A DNA stretch of 64,000 nucleotides. Source: JAFGJQ01 sp964495075 (GTDB taxonomy: Bacteria; Planctomycetota; Phycisphaerae; UBA1845). The stretch covers positions 62,001 through 126,000 of the forward strand of contig CAZBUJ010000002.1 of NCBI GenBank assembly GCA_964495075.1, written 5' to 3'. Positions 50,973 through 59,690 of this stretch are shown piece after piece; the stretch's first letter is position 1; every line of letters begins with the position of its first letter. The position numbers and the translations under genes were made by a program. Under the pieces are notes generated by a model. That model was given only the letters and a program-made list of their open reading frames with translations, was not told the origin of the DNA and ran no database searches.

Positions 50973-52295
50973 CTACTCGGGCAGCCAGAGAATCCCGGCG
51001 ATAGTGGCCGTCATCCAGCTCGCCAAAGCACCGCCGATCATGGCACGCAGCCCGAGTGACGCAAGCTCGTGGCGCCGATTCGGGGCGATGCCCCCGATTC
51101 CGCCGATCTGAATGGCGATCGAGCCGAAATTGGCGAACCCGCACAGGGCGTAGCTGGCGATGACCTTGCTCCGGTAGCTCATCGGGTGGTCGGACGCCAT
51201 GATCTCCTTCAGCGAGCTGAACGCGATCAGTTCGGTGGCCACGATTTTCTCGCCCAGGAGCCCGCCGAACGTCGCGGCGTCCTCCCAGGGGACCCCCATC
51301 AGCCAGGCCAGCGGCGAGAACGCCCAGCCCAGGATGACGCTGAGACTGAGCGATTCAATGCCCCGGGCGTCGAGGAACGCGCGGACTGCGTCGTACTCGC
51401 CCAGCAGGCCGAGCGGATAGTCGATCATCGCGATCAGCGCGACGAAGGCGAGCAGCATCGCCCCCACGTTCAGGGCGAGGCGCAGGCCATCGCCGGCCCC
51501 GCTGGCGGCGGCGTCGATGACGTTCACCGTCGTCCGCTCGACGGAGGCCTTGACCACGCCGGCGGTGTTCGACACCTCGGTCTCCGGCACCAGGATCTTG
51601 GCCATGACGAACGCGGCCGGTGCGGACATCAGGGAGGCCGTCAGCAGATGCTTGGCAAAGATGACTTGCTCGTGCGCGTCGCCGCCGGCGAGCAGCATGA
51701 CGTAGAACGCGAAGACGCTGCCGGCGATGGTGGCGAACCCGCCGGTCATCAGGGCCATCAGTTCCGACCGCGTCATGGTCAGCACGTAGGGCTTGATCAC
51801 GAGGGGGGCCTCCGTCTGTCCGACGAACACGTTGGCGCTCATGGCCAGGCTTTCGGCTCCGCTGACGCCGAGCGTCTTCGTCATCACGACGGCCATCACC
51901 CGCACCAGTTTCTGCATGACGCCCAGGTGATAAAGCACGCCCATGAGTGAGGCGAAGAAGATGATGGTGGGCAGGACCTTGACGGCGAAGATGAAGGCCA
52001 TGCCGGCGTGGGGGTCGTCGTACAGCGCCTGGCCGATCGCCTCGTTGTCCGACAAGGCGCCGAAGATGAACTTGGTGCCGTAGTCGGTGAAGCTGAGGAT
52101 CCGGGTGATGACTTTGGCGATGCCGTCGAACAGGTTGCGGACCACGGCCACCCGCAGGATCAGTACGGCGAGCACGAACTGGAGCGCGATGCCGCCCAGG
52201 ACGGTTCGCCAGTTGATGCGTCGGCGATGGGTCGACAGGGCGCAGGCGATTCCGGTCAGGGTGACCAGTCCGAGCAGTCCGATGAGGCGCTCCAT
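50973..52295 (-). CDS. Concentrative nucleoside transporter (CNT/NupC family)
   Basis: A 440-residue Na+/H+-coupled nucleoside importer. Family elements are RTVLGGIALQFVLAVLILRV, KVLPTIIFFASLMGVLYHLGVMQ, SANVFVGQTEAPLVIKPYV (nucleoside site), MTGGFATIAGSVFAFYV, and SYALCGFANFGSIAIQIGGIG. ATG 52295 begins a transmembrane helix. It is 48 bp downstream of thymidine kinase on the same strand, forming a nucleoside uptake and salvage pair. Whether it prefers pyrimidines or purines cannot be seen. Confidence 0.93.
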   Translation of the reverse strand: MERLIGLLGLVTLTGIACALSTHRRRINWRTVLGGIALQFVLAVLILRVAVVRNLFDGIAKVITRILSFTDYGTKFIFGALSDNEAIGQALYDDPHAGMAFIFAVKVLPTIIFFASLMGVLYHLGVMQKLVRVMAVVMTKTLGVSGAESLAMSANVFVGQTEAPLVIKPYVLTMTRSELMALMTGGFATIAGSVFAFYVMLLAGGDAHEQVIFAKHLLTASLMSAPAAFVMAKILVPETEVSNTAGVVKASVERTTVNVIDAAASGAGDGLRLALNVGAMLLAFVALIAMIDYPLGLLGEYDAVRAFLDARGIESLSLSVILGWAFSPLAWLMGVPWEDAATFGGLLGEKIVATELIAFSSLKEIMASDHPMSYRSKVIASYALCGFANFGSIAIQIGGIGGIAPNRRHELASLGLRAMIGGALASWMTATIAGILWLPE

Positions 52296-52343
52296 GGCCG
52301 CGTTTCTATCGGTTCCGCTCGGGCAGTGCAATACGCGGGGGCG

Positions 52344-52892
52344 TCAGGGGGGCGGCGTGAAGCAGGTCCGGCAACGGGGCTCGTAGCTTTCCGCGCCGCC
52401 GACCACGATGGCGCTGTCGTCGGCGATCATACGCTGCGAGAACTCGGCGACACCGCCGCATTGGGCGCAGCGGGCGGTCGTTCGGATCGTCTCGTCGGCC
52501 ATGGTCAGCAAATGTGAGAAGACGGGGAAGGGGTTACCGCGATGGTCGACGTCGACGCCGGCCAGGATGAGCCGTCGCGGGGTTTCGCGCAGACGGCGGC
52601 AGACGTCGACCAAATCGGGGCCGAAGAAGTGAATCTCGTCGACGCCGAGGACGTCGAAGGCCGCCGAGCGGGCGTCGATCTCGTCGGGCCGGCTGATCGC
52701 GACGGCATCGATGGCGGCGCCGTCGTGGGTCACGATCCGGTCGGTGGCGTAGCGGTCGTCGCGGCGCGGTTTGAAGGCGATGACGCGATGGCCGGCCCGG
52801 GCGGCGGCGGTCAATCGGCGCAGGAGTTCCGTGCTCTTGCCGCTGAACATGCAGCCGCAGATGACTTCAAGCCGGCCTCGTCGGGTGGGCAT
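52344..52892 (-). CDS. tdk: Thymidine kinase
   Basis: Type II thymidine kinase of 182 residues: P-loop GCMFSGKSTELLRRL, VIAFKPRRDDRYA, IVTHDG, DVLGVDEIHFFGPDLVDVC (Walker B and catalytic Glu), DHRGNPFPVFSHLLTMAD lasso region and the zinc-binding pairs CAQCGG and CRTC. It phosphorylates thymidine for salvage. ATG 52892 has AGGAG 9 nt upstream; two upstream in-frame ATGs are less well placed. It is followed by the CNT gene. Confidence 0.95.
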   Translation of the reverse strand: MPTRRGRLEVICGCMFSGKSTELLRRLTAAARAGHRVIAFKPRRDDRYATDRIVTHDGAAIDAVAISRPDEIDARSAAFDVLGVDEIHFFGPDLVDVCRRLRETPRRLILAGVDVDHRGNPFPVFSHLLTMADETIRTTARCAQCGGVAEFSQRMIADDSAIVVGGAESYEPRCRTCFTPPP

Positions 52893-52937
52893 GGGGTTCA
52901 TCTCCTGGTGCCGCATCATCGTCGCGCAAATGCCGCT

Positions 52938-53291
52938 TCACAACCGCGCCGATGCGACACGACTCGAGTGTACCGGACGCTGGGCTGAAAGCCGGCGGTA
53001 GTACCGCTCGCGCGCTTCTCGGCTGATTCGATCGCTGAAGGCGACCCCTTCACCCGTCGCCGTTCGCCTTTCTGAACCCGCGCCGGGGTCGGGGAACGGT
53101 GGGCCGAGCTTGCGCTGCAGTTCGATGAAGTCGTGCAGATCGACGTCCCGGTCGTCGTCGTTGTCGAACGCGTTGCGGCAGGCGGAGTGTCCGCCGGAAT
53201 CCAGTATAGCAAGCCCGAACCCGCGCGTTCCAGAAGATGCGCAAGCGCGTCCCCGGACATGAAAACGAACACCAGCCCCGAGGCGCCGCAA
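52938..53291 (-). pseudogene. Remnant of a secreted dockerin-like protein
   Basis: The minus strand of the tdk/sigma-factor gap retains NAFDNDDDRDVDLHDFIELQ, a calcium-binding dockerin-like motif typical of the C-terminus of secreted planctomycete proteins. The rest of the ~117-codon frame is Arg-rich and looks like decayed sequence, with no signal peptide or Shine-Dalgarno. The 3' end of a longer gene is the likely source. It may instead be a short expressed protein. Confidence 0.4.
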
Positions 53292-53294
53292 GGG

Positions 53295-53315
53295 CCGCCA
53301 TTCATTCGCTAATCT
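53295..53315 (-). repeat. Short heptamer-like motif after sigma-factor stop
   Basis: Read on the minus strand, AGATTAG, CGAATGA, ATGGCGG directly follow the sigma-factor TGA. The units resemble those after other stop codons in the window. With only three units the case is weak alone. Confidence 0.35.
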
Positions 53316-53951
53316 TCACCCTCCCCGCGTGAACTCCCCTATGCGGTCCATCGCCTTCCGCAGCGCCGCCAGCGCCGCCCGGGTCCTCGCCACCACCACA
53401 TCGCGGGACACGCCGAGCCGTTCCGCCACCGACGCCACGGGGTGGCTCTCGATGAATCGCAACTGGAGGACTTGGCGATGGTGCTCGGAGAGTTTGGCCA
53501 TGCAGGCCAACAGGGCGCCCACCGCTTCGTCGCGGCGGACGGCCCGGCTGGGTGTGACGGAATCGGCGTACAGGTGATCGAGAAGATTGAAGCACGAGGC
53601 GGACGGGGACTGGCCGGCCGGCGCCACTTCGCGGGTGACATCCCGCTTGCGCCGGTGATGGGCCCGCTGCACGTCGATGAGTTCGTGGTCGAGGATGGTG
53701 GCGACCCAGTTGAAGAACGCCGCCGGATCGCTCCCCTCGAAGCGGTCCAGGCGGTTGAACACCTTCAGGTAGACCTGCTGAAGCACGTCCTCCGGTTCCA
53801 CCTTGCCCCGGAGGGCGAGGTCCATCCGGCCGGCGGCGCGGGCCCGGAGGGCGGGGTGGATGCTGGCCAGCAGCTTGGAGACGGCCAGCGGGTCGCCCGC
53901 CCGAGCCGCCTCGACCCACGATTCGCGCTGTCTGGCGATGTCATCGGTCAT
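53316..53951 (-). CDS. ECF-type RNA polymerase sigma factor
   Basis: A 211-residue sigma factor of the ECF type. Region 2 is VEPEDVLQQVYLKVFNRLDRFEGSDPAAFFNWVATILDHELID (shown only in parts, VEPEDVLQQVY and FFNWVATIL), and region 4 has LSEHHRQVLQLRFIESHPVASVAERLGVS with the HTH. It starts MTDDIARQRE and ends TRGG. It is divergent from a Ser/Thr kinase with a TPR-like tail (105-bp gap). This ECF/STK pairing is characteristic of planctomycetes, where the kinase is thought to control the sigma factor. No membrane anti-sigma factor is adjacent. Confidence 0.92.
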   Translation of the reverse strand: MTDDIARQRESWVEAARAGDPLAVSKLLASIHPALRARAAGRMDLALRGKVEPEDVLQQVYLKVFNRLDRFEGSDPAAFFNWVATILDHELIDVQRAHHRRKRDVTREVAPAGQSPSASCFNLLDHLYADSVTPSRAVRRDEAVGALLACMAKLSEHHRQVLQLRFIESHPVASVAERLGVSRDVVVARTRAALAALRKAMDRIGEFTRGG

Positions 53952-54056
53952 GGGCTCACACCAGTGGCCCCGGTAATCGGCGTGAATCGATGTCAGACGC
54001 CTGTCCCGGGCCTGCTACATCATAGCAGAACCACGAAGTCACAGGAGTTCGTAGCC

Positions 54057-56528
54057 GTGGACGCTGCCACCTTCTGCTCAGCCGGTATTTCGATGGCCCC
54101 CGGGCCCCGGCGTTCCAGAGGCGTAATCGAGGATTCCCGGCCGTCCCGCCCGTCGGTCGTGCTGAAGCGCCGGATTGACGCGTTGATCGACGAGTTTTTC
54201 GAGCGCCGGCAGCGTGGCGAACCCGTCACACCTGAGGCCTTCGCGGCCGAACAGCCCGACCTGGGTGACCAGTTGCGGCCATACCTGGAAGGGCTCTCCA
54301 TCCTTGACCGACTTCGCCCGGCCGCGCCGGCCGGCGACGGGGGGCGGGCACCGGGCCTCCCGCGGTTTCCCCAGATCCACGGCTACCGGATGCTCGAGGA
54401 GATCGGCCGCGGCGGGATGGGGATCGCCTACAAGGCGTTTCAGGTCACGACGAAACGCGAGGTAGCGATCAAGGTGCTCCGCTCCGGCCCCTTCGCGACG
54501 CCGTCGCTGCGGCGGCGATTCGAGCGGGAAGTCGAGCTGGCGGCGAAGTTGTGCCATCCGGGCATCGTCCGCGTGCTCGAAAGCGGCAGCGTGGATGAGC
54601 AACCGTACTACGCAATGGAATACATCGACGGCACGCAATTGCAGGACTATCTCGCGTCCGCGCAGCCGGACCTGCGTGACCGGGTCCAGCTCTTTCGCTC
54701 GATCTGCCGGGCGGTGCACTACGCGCATCAACGCGGAGTGATCCACCGCGACCTCAAACCGGCCAACGTGCTGATCGACCGCGACGGCGAACCGCACATT
54801 CTGGACTTCGGGCTGGCGAAAGCCGCGGATCAGAGTGACGCGGACGAATGCTCGACCACGTGCCTTTCGTTTCCCGGTCAGATTCTCGGAACGCTCTTTT
54901 ACCTGTCGCCGGAACAGGCGTCGGGGTGCCGTGACGAGATCGACGTTCGCACGGATGTCTACGCGCTCGGCGTAATGCTTTTCGAGGCGGTGACCGACTC
55001 GCTGCCCTACGACACGTCGGGCTCGGCATCGCACGTGCTTCAGCGGATCATGGATCACACGATGATTGCCCCGTCTTCCCTGGCACCGGCGATCAAGGGC
55101 GACCTCGAGACGATCATACTGAAAACCCTCGAAAAGGACCGGGACCGGCGCTATCCATCCGCGGCGGACATGGCGGAAGACCTGCGCCGCTTCCTCGATG
55201 GGGAGCCCATCCTGGCCAAGCGGGCGAGCGCGTTGTACGTCCTTCGCAAGAAGGCGGTCAAGCACAAGCGAGCGATTGTCGGAGGGGCGGCGGCGTTGTT
55301 GATGGTGGCGGTAATGCTCGTGATCGGTGGCTGGATGGAGCATCGTTCCACCGCGTTCGCCCGGCGACAGGCGTTGAAGACGCAGCGGGCGCTGGAGGCG
55401 GGGGCCGCGGTGGTTGCTCACGCGCGGGCCTTGGAGCGAGCCCATCCCGAGATCGCCGAGACGTGGTTGGTCATGGCGCAGGCTCAATACGCGGGCGGGC
55501 AGCCTGAGGCCGCCTTGCTTTCCCTGGCTCGAGTGGTCCAGCACTCCCCGGACCGCTGGGACTGTCGCGCGTTGCTGGCCGACATGTACCGCGACAGCGG
55601 ACGGGCGGATCGGGCGTGCGAGCTTGAACGCGAAGCCCCCGACAAGCCGCCGGATACCGCGGAGGCGTGGTACGTACGATCGTTCGCCACGCTGGACGTC
55701 CGACGCGCACTGGCGTGCGCGGGGGAGGCCGTCAAGCGTGACCCGACCCACGCCCTCGCCTGGATCCGCATCGCGTACCTCCGCCTTCAGCTCGGCGATT
55801 TCGACGGTTTGCCGGATGTGGCGGACCGGCTGGTTCAACTCGGCGAAGATCCGAGTGAGTGGACGATCTTCAAGGGGCACGTGCTCCGGCACCAGGGTCG
55901 ATTCAGGGATGCGATCGAGGAGTACACGCTCGTCGTGCCCGATCGGCCGGACGCGCGGCTTCACCGTGCCCATACGCTACGTAGGATCGGTCGATATGAG
56001 GAGGGCGTGGCGGACTACACCGCGCTGCTCGCTACGTCGCAGGGCACGCAGGACGTCTGGCACCGCTATCAGCGGGCCACCCCGCTCTGGATCCTCGGCC
56101 GGCGGGAGGAGGCGATCGAAGACTATCGCCAGGTTCGGGCCCAACTAGGTCGGCCGTGCTACGCGGACGCCCGGCGGTACCTGATCCTGATGGAGTTGGG
56201 GCGGCGTGAGGAAGCGGCGGCAATCATCGATGCGGCGCTGAACGACGCCGACGAAGCGTGGCTCAGCCAGATCTTCCGGTGTCTGTCCGGGTCTCAAACG
56301 CCCCGGGAACTCACCGCCTTTGCCGCGCGCAACAATCTCGAACAGCTCTGCGAGGCCTACTACTACGCCGGTGAGGTGTGCCTGCTCCACCGCCACGTAG
56401 AGCAGGCGCGGCGGTTCTTCGAACAGTGCGTCGCGACCGGCGTCCGGTATGACCGGGACACGCAGTTCGACACGCCCATGAACGAATTCGAGCTGGCGGA
56501 GTGGCGACTCCGCTCGCTCGACATGTAG
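54057..56528 (+). CDS. Ser/Thr protein kinase with TM segment and TPR-like repeats
   Basis: An 823-residue Hanks-type kinase. After a ~105-residue N-terminus (LKRRIDALIDEFFERRQRGE) the kinase domain (~108-385) shows GRGGMG P-loop, VAIKVL Lys, IHRDLKPANVLID catalytic loop, DFGLA and LSPEQASG. A TM helix (~406-425) separates it from a long C-terminal region of TPR-like helical repeats (~430-820, e.g. RFRDAIEEYTLVVPDRPDARLH, quoted in part). GTG 54057 is chosen because AGGAG lies 9 nt upstream; ATG 54093 lacks one. It is divergent from the ECF sigma gene, its likely regulatory target. Confidence 0.92.
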   Translation: MDAATFCSAGISMAPGPRRSRGVIEDSRPSRPSVVLKRRIDALIDEFFERRQRGEPVTPEAFAAEQPDLGDQLRPYLEGLSILDRLRPAAPAGDGGRAPGLPRFPQIHGYRMLEEIGRGGMGIAYKAFQVTTKREVAIKVLRSGPFATPSLRRRFEREVELAAKLCHPGIVRVLESGSVDEQPYYAMEYIDGTQLQDYLASAQPDLRDRVQLFRSICRAVHYAHQRGVIHRDLKPANVLIDRDGEPHILDFGLAKAADQSDADECSTTCLSFPGQILGTLFYLSPEQASGCRDEIDVRTDVYALGVMLFEAVTDSLPYDTSGSASHVLQRIMDHTMIAPSSLAPAIKGDLETIILKTLEKDRDRRYPSAADMAEDLRRFLDGEPILAKRASALYVLRKKAVKHKRAIVGGAAALLMVAVMLVIGGWMEHRSTAFARRQALKTQRALEAGAAVVAHARALERAHPEIAETWLVMAQAQYAGGQPEAALLSLARVVQHSPDRWDCRALLADMYRDSGRADRACELEREAPDKPPDTAEAWYVRSFATLDVRRALACAGEAVKRDPTHALAWIRIAYLRLQLGDFDGLPDVADRLVQLGEDPSEWTIFKGHVLRHQGRFRDAIEEYTLVVPDRPDARLHRAHTLRRIGRYEEGVADYTALLATSQGTQDVWHRYQRATPLWILGRREEAIEDYRQVRAQLGRPCYADARRYLILMELGRREEAAAIIDAALNDADEAWLSQIFRCLSGSQTPRELTAFAARNNLEQLCEAYYYAGEVCLLHRHVEQARRFFEQCVATGVRYDRDTQFDTPMNEFELAEWRLRSLDM

Positions 56529-56579
56529 GTCGTCCGGCACCAACGAAAAAAACGGATTCTTCTTCGTCTGCGGAGGTGG

Positions 56580-57321
56580 ATGTCGTTCCTAACCCGGCGG
56601 CCGGGTGTGGCTGCTCCCGACGACCCGGCTGGGCCCGCCTGTCGGCGGATCAGCCGGCCGCACGGGACGTACTACTGCCGCGTGCAGGCCATCGACTCGG
56701 GCCTGGCTCGCTCCCCGTGGTCGCACGAAGTGGCCGTCCACTACGACAAGGGCGACTTCGACTGCGACGGCGACGTGGACCTGCTCGATTACGCCGAGTT
56801 CCAGGTCGCGTTTACCGGCGAGATCCGGACGGAGGCGTGTTGCACGCCGGGTGGGTCGGGGGATGGGTCGGGGATGGGACGGGGATGGGTCGTGCGTGGA
56901 GTTGCCCCCGGCGGAGTGTACGGCGGTGGGCGGCACGCCGCAGGGGGCGGGGACCGACTGCACGAGCGTCGAGTGTGCACCGCGGCAGGCGTGCTACGAT
57001 CCCGACCACGCGGGCCCCGAGGTGCCGGTCGGCGACTGTCTGGCCAGCGGCAGCGTGCTGCAAGGCGACGGGTTGACATGCGATGCCAACCCGTGCGGCG
57101 GTCACGTCCCCTGCCCCCCCGGCGGGCGGGCTGAGAGCGAGGTCGGCGGCGAACTCCACAACAGCGGCTGTCTGGTCGACACCCCGGTGTTCGAACGGCT
57201 CGAGCCGGTGATGACGGACTGTGGCACGGTCGTCGCGGAGGGCGGAACACGTGACTTCGCACGATCAGGTGCGAGCCGTGCGGGTAGCGGCCGGCGGACC
57301 GCGCCGGCAGACGCGGTGTGA
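56580..57321 (+). pseudogene. Frameshifted fragment of a secreted dockerin/Cys-rich repeat protein
   Basis: The first frame (from 56580) carries GTYYCRVQAIDSGLA and the dockerin-like DFDCDGDVDLLDYAEFQ. It shifts by +1 in a GGATGGG-rich slippage stretch (~56860-56895) to another frame with CVELPPAECTAVGGTPQGAG and CLASGSVLQGDGLTCD. These are Cys-rich repeats common in planctomycete secreted proteins. A final segment (GGELHNSGCLVDTPVFERL, GGTRDFARS) resembles a further family module cut off by decay. There is no signal peptide or Shine-Dalgarno. It is either a real pseudogene or an assembly error in the G-rich tract. Confidence 0.6.
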
Positions 57322-57370
57322 ATCGACCACCTGTTCCCCCGGGGGGCAGAACACCGGGTGGAACAAGAAC

Positions 57371-57400
57371 ACCCGCCCGCGAATCTACTTCCGGGCGGGT
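57371..57400. terminator. 9-bp hairpin downstream of decayed gene
   Basis: Stem 57371-57379 with 57392-57400, 12-nt loop, GC-rich, no T-tract. It may terminate read-through from the kinase region. Confidence 0.3.
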
Positions 57401-57421
57401 GGCACTTGCCCTGACGCAACC

Positions 57422-57521
57422 GGGGCCAGGCAGGAACGGAAGGGTACCTGTTAGTCGTAACGAGCTATCAGACGTACCAACGTGACAACCCCACTATCGT
57501 CTCCGTTCATTGCCTGGCCCC
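57422..57521. repeat. 100-bp element with inverted-repeat ends
   Basis: GGGGCCAGGCA at 57422-57432 pairs perfectly with TGCCTGGCCCC at 57511-57521, and GAACGGA inside the left arm pairs with TCCGTTC inside the right. A GGTACC/GTACC dyad is nested in the ~60-nt loop. It could be a small mobile (MITE-like) element or a structured RNA. Confidence 0.45.
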
Positions 57522-57691
57522 GTGCGGCCTTCGGCCGCGAGGGCAAGGGAGCAGTCGAGCAGGAGAACAGTAGAGCGAGCACGCAGCGACGGGCGGGTTG
57601 ATCGGCAGGAAGTGTCTCGTCCCCTCCCGATAGACCGAGGCACGCCGAACGCGACCTGCCCCCACACCGTTGATCGCCGCCGGCGATCACT

Positions 57692-57719
57692 CCATTGGTG
57701 ATTTGTCATCTGTCATTGG
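57692..57719 (-). repeat. Heptamer-period array after dipeptidase stop
   Basis: On the minus strand, starting 4 nt after the dipeptidase TGA, four units read CCAATGA, CAGATGA, CAAATCA, CCAATGG. Period 7 is clear; the sequence differs from the other arrays but shares the ATGA-type core. Confidence 0.55.
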
Positions 57720-57723
57720 CCAC

Positions 57724-58971
57724 TCACTGCCGCAAGGCTTCTGCCTTGCGCAACACGCGGAGCAGGTTCTCGCCGAGGATTTTTCGAATGTTGTGCGGCG
57801 AGTAACCACGGTTCAGCAGCTCCTGCGTGATGTAGGGGTACCCCGACACGTCCTCCAACTGGAGCGGCATGATCGCGACGCCGTCGTAATCGGAACCGAG
57901 CCCGACGTGGTCGACGCCGGCCACCCGGGCGATGTGGTCGATGTGATCCACAATCGTATGTACGGTGCCGTGCGGGATCGGGTTCGCGTCCCGGTATTCC
58001 TTCCAGGCCTTGTCGAAGTCTTTCTTGTCCGGGTACCGGGCTTTCAGCTCCCGTTCGGTCTCGAAGTAGCCGGCCATCGCCCGGGCACCTTGCGGGTCAC
58101 TGTAGCCGGGGAAGAAATTGACCATCACCACGCCGCCGTTGTCGCGGATCATGCGCAGCACGTCGTCGGGCACGTTGCGGACGTGTTGGGCGACGCTGTA
58201 GGCGGACGAGTGGGATACGATGACCGGCGCGGTAGAGACCCGCAGCGCGTCGCGCATGGTGTCAGCCGAGACGTGGGCGAGGTCCACCAACATGCCGAGC
58301 CGGTTCATTTCGCGCACGACATCCTCGCCGAACGCGGTGAGCCCGCCGTGCCGGGGTTCGTCGGTGGCCGAGTCGGCCCAGTCGTGGGTTTCGGAATGGG
58401 TCAGCCCCATGTAGCGGGCTCCGCAGTCGTAGAAATCGCGGAGCGTGTCGAGCGAGTTCTCGATCATGTGTCCGCCTTCAACCCCGATCAGCGAGGCGAT
58501 TCGGCCTTCTTTGTGAATGCGAACGATGTCGTCCGCGGTGCGGGCCAGTTCGAAGGTCTCCGGGTACCGCTGGATCATGCGGTGGATCAGGTCGAACTGT
58601 TCGAGTGCCATCTTGGTGGCCGTGTGGGATCGCAGGGTCTCCGGCGGCACGTAGACGACCCAGAACTGGGCCCCCACCCCGCCCTTGCGAAGCCGCGGGA
58701 TGTCGGTATGCAGCGTCGGCTGCGGCTTCGCAATGTCCAGGCGGTCGAACGACGATCCGCCATCGGTGCGGATCTGCCACGGCAGATCGTTGTGGCCGTC
58801 GATGACGATGCACGAAGCGTGCAGCCGCCGGGCCGCGTCGGTCAGTTCGATCGGCCCGCCCTCGCCGCCCGCCCGCCGCCCGCTGTCCGGTGACTGCGCC
58901 GTCGCCAAGCCGGCAACGACGAACCCCGCAGCCACGACCGCGCCCAGTACAATAATATGGTATGAGTCCAT
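57724..58971 (-). CDS. Membrane dipeptidase (peptidase M19), exported
   Basis: A 415-residue zinc dipeptidase with an N-terminal signal/anchor (IIVLGAVVAAGFVVAGLATA). The M19 binuclear zinc site is visible: His and Asp in VIDGHNDLP, bridging Glu in LIGVEGGHMI, His in LVDLAHVSADTM, His in VIVSHSSAYSV, and Asp in GLGSDYDGV. Active on dipeptides, including D-residue and beta-lactam-like substrates in family members. ATG 58971; the Shine-Dalgarno (GAGGA) is ~15 nt away. It is separated from the next gene by 719 bp on the 5' side. Confidence 0.93.
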   Translation of the reverse strand: MDSYHIIVLGAVVAAGFVVAGLATAQSPDSGRRAGGEGGPIELTDAARRLHASCIVIDGHNDLPWQIRTDGGSSFDRLDIAKPQPTLHTDIPRLRKGGVGAQFWVVYVPPETLRSHTATKMALEQFDLIHRMIQRYPETFELARTADDIVRIHKEGRIASLIGVEGGHMIENSLDTLRDFYDCGARYMGLTHSETHDWADSATDEPRHGGLTAFGEDVVREMNRLGMLVDLAHVSADTMRDALRVSTAPVIVSHSSAYSVAQHVRNVPDDVLRMIRDNGGVVMVNFFPGYSDPQGARAMAGYFETERELKARYPDKKDFDKAWKEYRDANPIPHGTVHTIVDHIDHIARVAGVDHVGLGSDYDGVAIMPLQLEDVSGYPYITQELLNRGYSPHNIRKILGENLLRVLRKAEALRQ

Positions 58972-59690
58972 CAGCAGCTCATCCTCTTCCGCCCATCACG
59001 TTCCAGGCCTCCTCCGAAGCAACGGCTTGATTCCGCACACCACTCACTCTGTGCTTCGGACGGAACATGCCCATACAGTCAAGGAATGAGGTCGGACCGC
59101 TAATCGTCGAGGGACGCGTCGACCTCACCTGTTTCCATTCCGTGGAGTGGTGATGAATGGCACCAGCGGCGTCACAATCGCCACGTTCGATGAGCAATCG
59201 TGGCGACTTCTTGCTTCGCGGCTCGCGGTGGCCCACGCGCAAGCGATTAACACCTTGTCCGGCTGAGTGAGTCATTCTTCGGTCCGGTCGAACCTCCAGC
59301 CTGCTTCCCGCTACACGTTTGTTACTGTTGACCGCGCACCAGTAAAGCGTACCGGGTACGGTTCGTTGACGCCAAGCCGAGTGTAACGTCTCTCATCGCA
59401 AGAGATTGCGCGACCGCCCATTCGTACCGGCCACGCTTATTCGCACGGGGAGGCCTGCGGAGCCGGCCTCCCGGGTCCCGGCCATGCTTGCTTCGGAATA
59501 ACCGGATTATGCCTGTAAGGACACCGGCCGGACACCGACCAACGGGGTGTGGAGAGGTCGGCGGAGAGACCTCTTCTTTGCACGGTGCGCCGGCCCGGAG
59601 GGCGAGCGCCGCTCGCGCGGACCGGCGCCAGGGGTCCGCGTTCCACGGGGGACCCGTCGTCATGAGCAAGCACTATAAGGAGTGAGCAGA
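58972..59690. other. Long divergent intergenic region with hairpin
   Basis: 719 bp between the dipeptidase (minus) and the propeller protein (plus). It holds both promoters. An 8-bp hairpin GGGAGGCC/GGCCTCCC (59448-59455 with 59465-59472) is visible ~220 bp before the propeller gene. Open frames here lack start signals and family resemblance. No riboswitch, tRNA or small protein was recognised. Confidence 0.4.

Larger units (their letters stand above)
57322..57723. other. Intergenic region with structured inverted repeats
   Basis: 402 bp with several dyads and no gene: ACCCGCCCG/CGGGCGGGT (57371-57379 with 57392-57400); a longer pair 57422-57441 with 57501-57521; and GCGGCC/GGCCGC (57524-57538). 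It ends with a heptamer array abutting the dipeptidase stop. Confidence 0.5.

Noticed and set aside
58979..59669. Minus-strand open frames of 98 and 115 codons in the long gap
   Set aside because: Arg/Pro-rich, no start signal, no motifs.
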